Assembly (NCBI RefSeq): GCF_002443255.2
Contig: NW_019211454.1
Coordinates: forward strand, 58,120,608-58,184,607
From: Varroa destructor
Lineage: Eukaryota; Arthropoda; Arachnida; Mesostigmata; Varroidae
Direction of reading: 5' to 3'
DNA: 64,000 nt
Both the position numbers and the translations under genes were made by a program. The notes under the pieces are model-generated. The model ran no database searches, was not told where the DNA came from, and worked only from the letters and a program-made list of their open reading frames with translations. Below are positions 61,801 to 64,000 of this stretch, piece by piece. The stretch's first letter is position 1; each line of letters opens with the position of its first letter.

Positions 61801-63796
61801 AACAGGAGCACGAGCGCGTAGAAACAAGCTGGATTGGGAAGAGCCCAAACAATGGCCCTACTCGTTGAATCGTCACCCGGCGGATAATCGTGCCGCACGA
61901 CCGAGCATCGCGTACAACACCGACAACAGTAGCAATGTGGTGATTGTCTACGTTGTGATGGCAATATGGCCTAGCAGATAGGCCAGGCACACCGAGTTGT
62001 TCAGACGGCAGACAAACATACTCAAGCCTACACAATAGACCGCTTCAGAAATAAAAGCGCAACAACGAACTGTCTGAGAACTAGAAAGAGAGAGAGGATT
62101 TCAACAATGCAAAGATAGTCAATTAACAGATACGCACACCCATAGGATATAGGCACAAACACATCTTTAGGCGCAATATTTGAAAGTATATTATCGCCCT
62201 GATTTTAGTTCTGACATCGTGCAGACAAAAGTAGCTCGTTCTATCGAGCTCTGCTCTTGACAACGTAGGCATGGGTCGTTCATTTATGTACATGCGGCCC
62301 GCAGCGATAGCAGGCGAGATGTACAAGTCAGGGCGGACGCGTACAACGCCTACCGAAATCGTATTTGTTAGCCATATACTCTGCTGAGTTGGTTCTTTTT
62401 GTATAGGTTGCTTATCTTCAATACTCGGCACTTTTCGGGCCAACGCTAAGACTACTCCTACGTGTCAGGTTTTCTTAAGATATACTTCTGTCTACGGTTC
62501 GCGCGCCCTGCGGTGGCTCCAGCCGAAACGAGGTCCGCGAGTTTGTTCTCAAATACCTCACGGTCTGAAGCGTGTATAATACCTCAAATATTATATATGA
62601 TACAAAAACTGTTCTACTAAAAAGGGGTTATGAGACAATTAAGGTGGTTTTGTTTGTTGGTTCGACGGACCACAAATACAGGTGGATTATACAGACGAAT
62701 GATTTTCAACGATGACAATCGCCACTTCTCAAATAGCTGAATTAAACTCGACTTTTTCCTCGAACTATGCAAAAATTTCTAAGTTTGTCATCGAAAAGTA
62801 TTAAATAGTCGAGTAGTAGTTTCAACACTATGTTGGAGGTCGGTAAGTATCATCATCCAATTTGCTACATCGTTGAGAAACATGTTATGCACATCTTAAA
62901 GCAGATGAACGTCTTTTTAGTACCACAGCATGTTTATCTCGTATCGTTATTTTTGCACTAAAAGCACCCTGAGAACCAAGCTATTAGCCACATCCATAAC
63001 ATGGTCTTAAACCTTTACTCGCCTACCAAACGTAATTCCCAACTCTTTATGCGTAGCTGCTTCCTGAATAGCCCGCTGACCTAAGCAGTACACCGCGTTC
63101 TCAGGAACGGTCCTTAGGACAACCCGTTTCGGAACTGATATCTTCACTTGATATCGATAGGGGAAAAAGGATTATGTAGTTCTCTGGTCGTATGCTTCTT
63201 TAGTTAATGATATTAACAGTATGAAATAGTTCGTTGGCAGGACTCGAACCAGCAACCCCTAATTTTTTTTTAGCTAGAAGTTTGGCTGCTTAATCTATCT
63301 TTGAAAAAAAAACACCCAATGTTTCGAATGCCTCATTCGTCTTTCGAATACAGAGGACTGATATTTTAGATATTTCGCCTACGGATCAATAAGACACTTT
63401 CGCTAAAACCAAAAGTAGAGTTTATAGCCGAACTCTCTGTGAGGGCATGCGCTCGTTCAACTTCTAACAAATTTGGTATTTGAAATCGCGCCTAATTACC
63501 TCCAAGGTGGCCATGCATCATAGCTGGAAAGGTGGGAGCGGATCCTCGCGTGTCCACCTGTGGGAAGAGTTTCAAAAACGGGTTGGCCGCCGTGGAGTCA
63601 CTCTGTGGCCTTCCGTTGTCCTGTCCTTGACTCCGTTCGCGCTTCACGGGGCTGGGGCTAGGGGAACGTGAAAGCCGTGTCACGGAGGCATCAGGAGAAC
63701 TGCGGACGTCATCCACATCTTCAGGAATCTCAGTCTTTATCGGAGCTGCGGGAGAACCAGAGCGAACAGATAGGTCCATCACGAATGAACGAAGGA
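48842..63796 (-). CDS. eyg: Gene B: eyegone-type Pax transcription factor
   Basis: Spliced minus-strand model: 63796..63500, 52898..52734, 52405..52193, 49833..48842, with ATG at 63779-63777 and a stop at 48842-48844, 549 residues. Seen: an N-terminal acidic/Ser-Pro region ([28 protein letters not shown]); an LWP exon; an RED-only paired domain at residues 179-239 (GVIGGSKPK...NRILRN); a PPHIWSPA motif; an acidic run; an S50 paired-class homeodomain at 358-417; an eh1-like [10 protein letters not shown] at 463-472; and an acidic Asn-rich tail ending SPIKVD. The PAI subdomain is absent, as in Drosophila Eyegone. Likely role: sequence-specific nuclear repressor in eye or appendage patterning (family knowledge). 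It is convergent with gene A, sharing exon boundaries and phase 1 introns. ATG context is good (G at -3 and +4), but the exon stays open to its acceptor, so translation could start in an upstream exon. The assignment of eyg versus toe is open. Confidence 0.87.
49834..52192 (-). other. Gene B intron (2.4 kb)
   Basis: Between the RED exon donor (gtacgt) and the terminal exon acceptor (gttgcag). Phase 1. It holds a small hairpin at 51784-51815. No other feature recognised. Confidence 0.8.
51784..51815. other. Inverted repeat in gene B intron
   Basis: ATGAATGGGG at 51784-51793 pairs perfectly with CCCCATTCAT at 51806-51815 around a 12-nt loop. Confidence 0.65.
52193..52405 (-). CDS. eyg: Gene B exon encoding most of the RED subdomain
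   Basis: Donor g|gtacgt; acceptor ...attaatag adjoining 52405 (an alternative in-phase AG would trim the exon to 52390). A Gly/Pro-rich linker leads to [19 protein letters not shown]...[10 protein letters not shown]. 213 bp, the same length as gene A 935-1147. The linker before HRG shows no PAI helices and little similarity to gene A. Confidence 0.9.
52406..52733 (-). other. Gene B short intron (328 bp)
   Basis: gtaagc donor, AATAG acceptor, phase 1. Nothing else seen. Confidence 0.8.
52734..52898 (-). CDS. eyg: Gene B exon with LWP motif
   Basis: Acceptor gactttttag-type sequence adjoining 52898, donor a|gtaagc at 52733. It encodes [20 protein letters not shown] then a Leu/Gln/His-rich segment (54 residues). 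It aligns in position and phase with gene A 141-389 but lacks that copy's Gly/Ser insertion. Confidence 0.82.
55577..55602. repeat. C-rich homopolymer tract
   Basis: CCC T followed by about 12 C, TA and six C. Strong G-tract on the gene B sense strand. Confidence 0.9.
56491..56513. repeat. (GAC)n/(GGC)n trinucleotide repeat
   Basis: ACGACG followed by about five GGC units, inside a stop-poor GC-richer patch of the gene B intron. Confidence 0.85.
60700..60724. repeat. (GTT)n trinucleotide repeat
   Basis: Seven or more tandem units; gives an artificial poly-Gln frame on the minus strand. Confidence 0.95.
60776..61000. other. Cluster of nested inverted repeats
   Basis: The outer arms AGGGTCCCTCAA (60776-60787) and TTGAGGGACCCT (60989-61000) are perfect 12-bp complements. 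Inside lie GCTTCAACT/AGTTGAAGC (60808-60816, 60836-60844) and GACAATG/CATTGTC (60934-60940, 60949-60955). A competing local hairpin GAGGGTC/GACCCTC (60775-60781, 60788-60794) overlaps the left outer arm. No family recognised. Confidence 0.5.
61678..61696. repeat. (AGC)n repeat
   Basis: About six units in a GC-richer patch of the gene B intron. Confidence 0.85.
63232..63302 (-). pseudogene. Degenerate tRNA-Arg(TCT)-like sequence
   Basis: On the minus strand the 3' half reads like a tRNA: a CTTCTA anticodon-loop-like segment (TCT at 63279-63277), a TTAGGGG-type variable region and GGTTCGAGTCC, the B-box consensus. GATTAAGC resembles the end of a D-arm. The anticodon stem is disrupted, an A9 run is inserted, and no acceptor stem or A box pairs at the 5' end, so it cannot be functional. 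It may be a tRNA pseudogene or tRNA-derived retroposon piece, or a chance match. Confidence 0.3.
63500..63796 (-). CDS. eyg: Gene B first visible coding exon (acidic N-terminus)
   Basis: Acceptor ...cttttgcag just upstream (reading minus) and donor g|gtaatt. Proposed start ATG at 63779-63777; before it the frame reads LRSFV back to the acceptor without a stop, so either a 17-base 5' UTR piece or further upstream coding sequence is possible. The encoded 93 residues include two candidate SUMO sites of the form psi-K-x-E (IKTE at residues 14-17, VKRE further on), a Ser/Pro run and a hydrophobic NPFLKLFP motif. It ends in phase 1 (G|GA = Gly), matching the next exon. Confidence 0.8.
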
Positions 63797-64000
63797 CTGC
63801 AAAAGCGACAACAACAGTTGATATTAGGAGGCGGTTTGGAAAAGGTGTTCATGTTGTTGATAAAAGTCGTTAATCATTAGGTCACAAGAACTGCTGATAA
63901 CAAGCATAATATGACGCTATATACTTCTACACTGAAATTTATCAAAAAAAAATCTAAGCTGATTTACACCTTATTATTTTGTTCAACTTGTAGATAGGCA
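63797..64000 (-). other. Upstream intron or 5' flank of gene B
   Basis: Begins at a pyrimidine-rich acceptor (cttttgcag on the minus strand). No coding similarity seen. Confidence 0.5.

Larger units (their letters stand above)
52899..63499 (-). other. Gene B large intron (10.6 kb)
   Basis: Between the N-terminal exon donor (gtaatt) and the LWP exon acceptor. GC-richer patches with C-tracts and CGG/CAG repeats lie near 55.5-56.6 and 61.3-62.0 kb. An inverted-repeat cluster lies at 60776-61000, (GTT)n at 60700-60724 and a degenerate tRNA-like sequence near 63.25 kb. Open frames such as 54026-54394 have no recognisable family. It could house enhancers or an alternative promoter; not shown by sequence alone. 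Confidence 0.65.

Noticed and set aside
141..63796. Assignment of the two genes to Pax6 or to gooseberry/paired (Pax3/7)
   Set aside because: Those families keep a full PAI plus RED paired domain; here PAI is replaced by unrelated linkers, and the homeodomain and RRHQRM flank fit eyegone better.

Overview
Eukaryotic nuclear DNA, almost certainly from an arthropod. It carries two paralogous eyegone-type Pax genes. Each has a paired domain reduced to its C-terminal RED half plus a paired-class homeodomain with Ser at position 50. Both are intron-rich, every visible coding intron is phase 1, and non-coding DNA dominates. The many simple repeats, moderate GC and multi-kilobase introns suggest a chelicerate such as a parasitiform mite, but the sequence does not prove this and I hold it at low confidence. 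Layout: (1) positions 1-6131, plus strand, hold the last three coding exons of gene A (141-389, 935-1147, 5152-6131), with its 5' end outside the window; a 3' UTR probably runs to about 6850. (2) About 6850-48650 is a stretch of roughly 42 kb with no recognisable coding gene. It is AT-leaning at both ends, with a GC-richer, repeat-laden block at about 18-30 kb, and it contains several hairpins, the best being a perfect 21-bp inverted repeat at 47753-47799. (3) Positions 48842-63796, minus strand, hold gene B (63500-63796, 52734-52898, 52193-52405, 48842-49833), a model of 549 residues from an ATG at 63779. Its 10.6-kb first visible intron carries GC-richer islands, a cluster of inverted repeats at 60.8-61.0 kb and, at 63.23-63.30 kb, a degenerate tRNA-Arg-like sequence. 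How the genes relate: the two are tail to tail (convergent). They share exon boundaries and intron phase, have an RNA-binding-free, DNA-binding core that is nearly identical (RED about 81 of 83 residues, homeodomain 54 of 60, identical recognition helix) and share an eh1-like motif ([10 protein letters not shown]) after the homeodomain. They differ in synonymous sites, linkers and C-termini. They look like an old duplication held under strong protein selection, comparable to Drosophila eyegone / twin of eyegone, and the large gene-free interval between their 3' ends is a natural candidate for a shared regulatory landscape. No transposase, reverse transcriptase, rRNA or other protein-coding gene could be supported.
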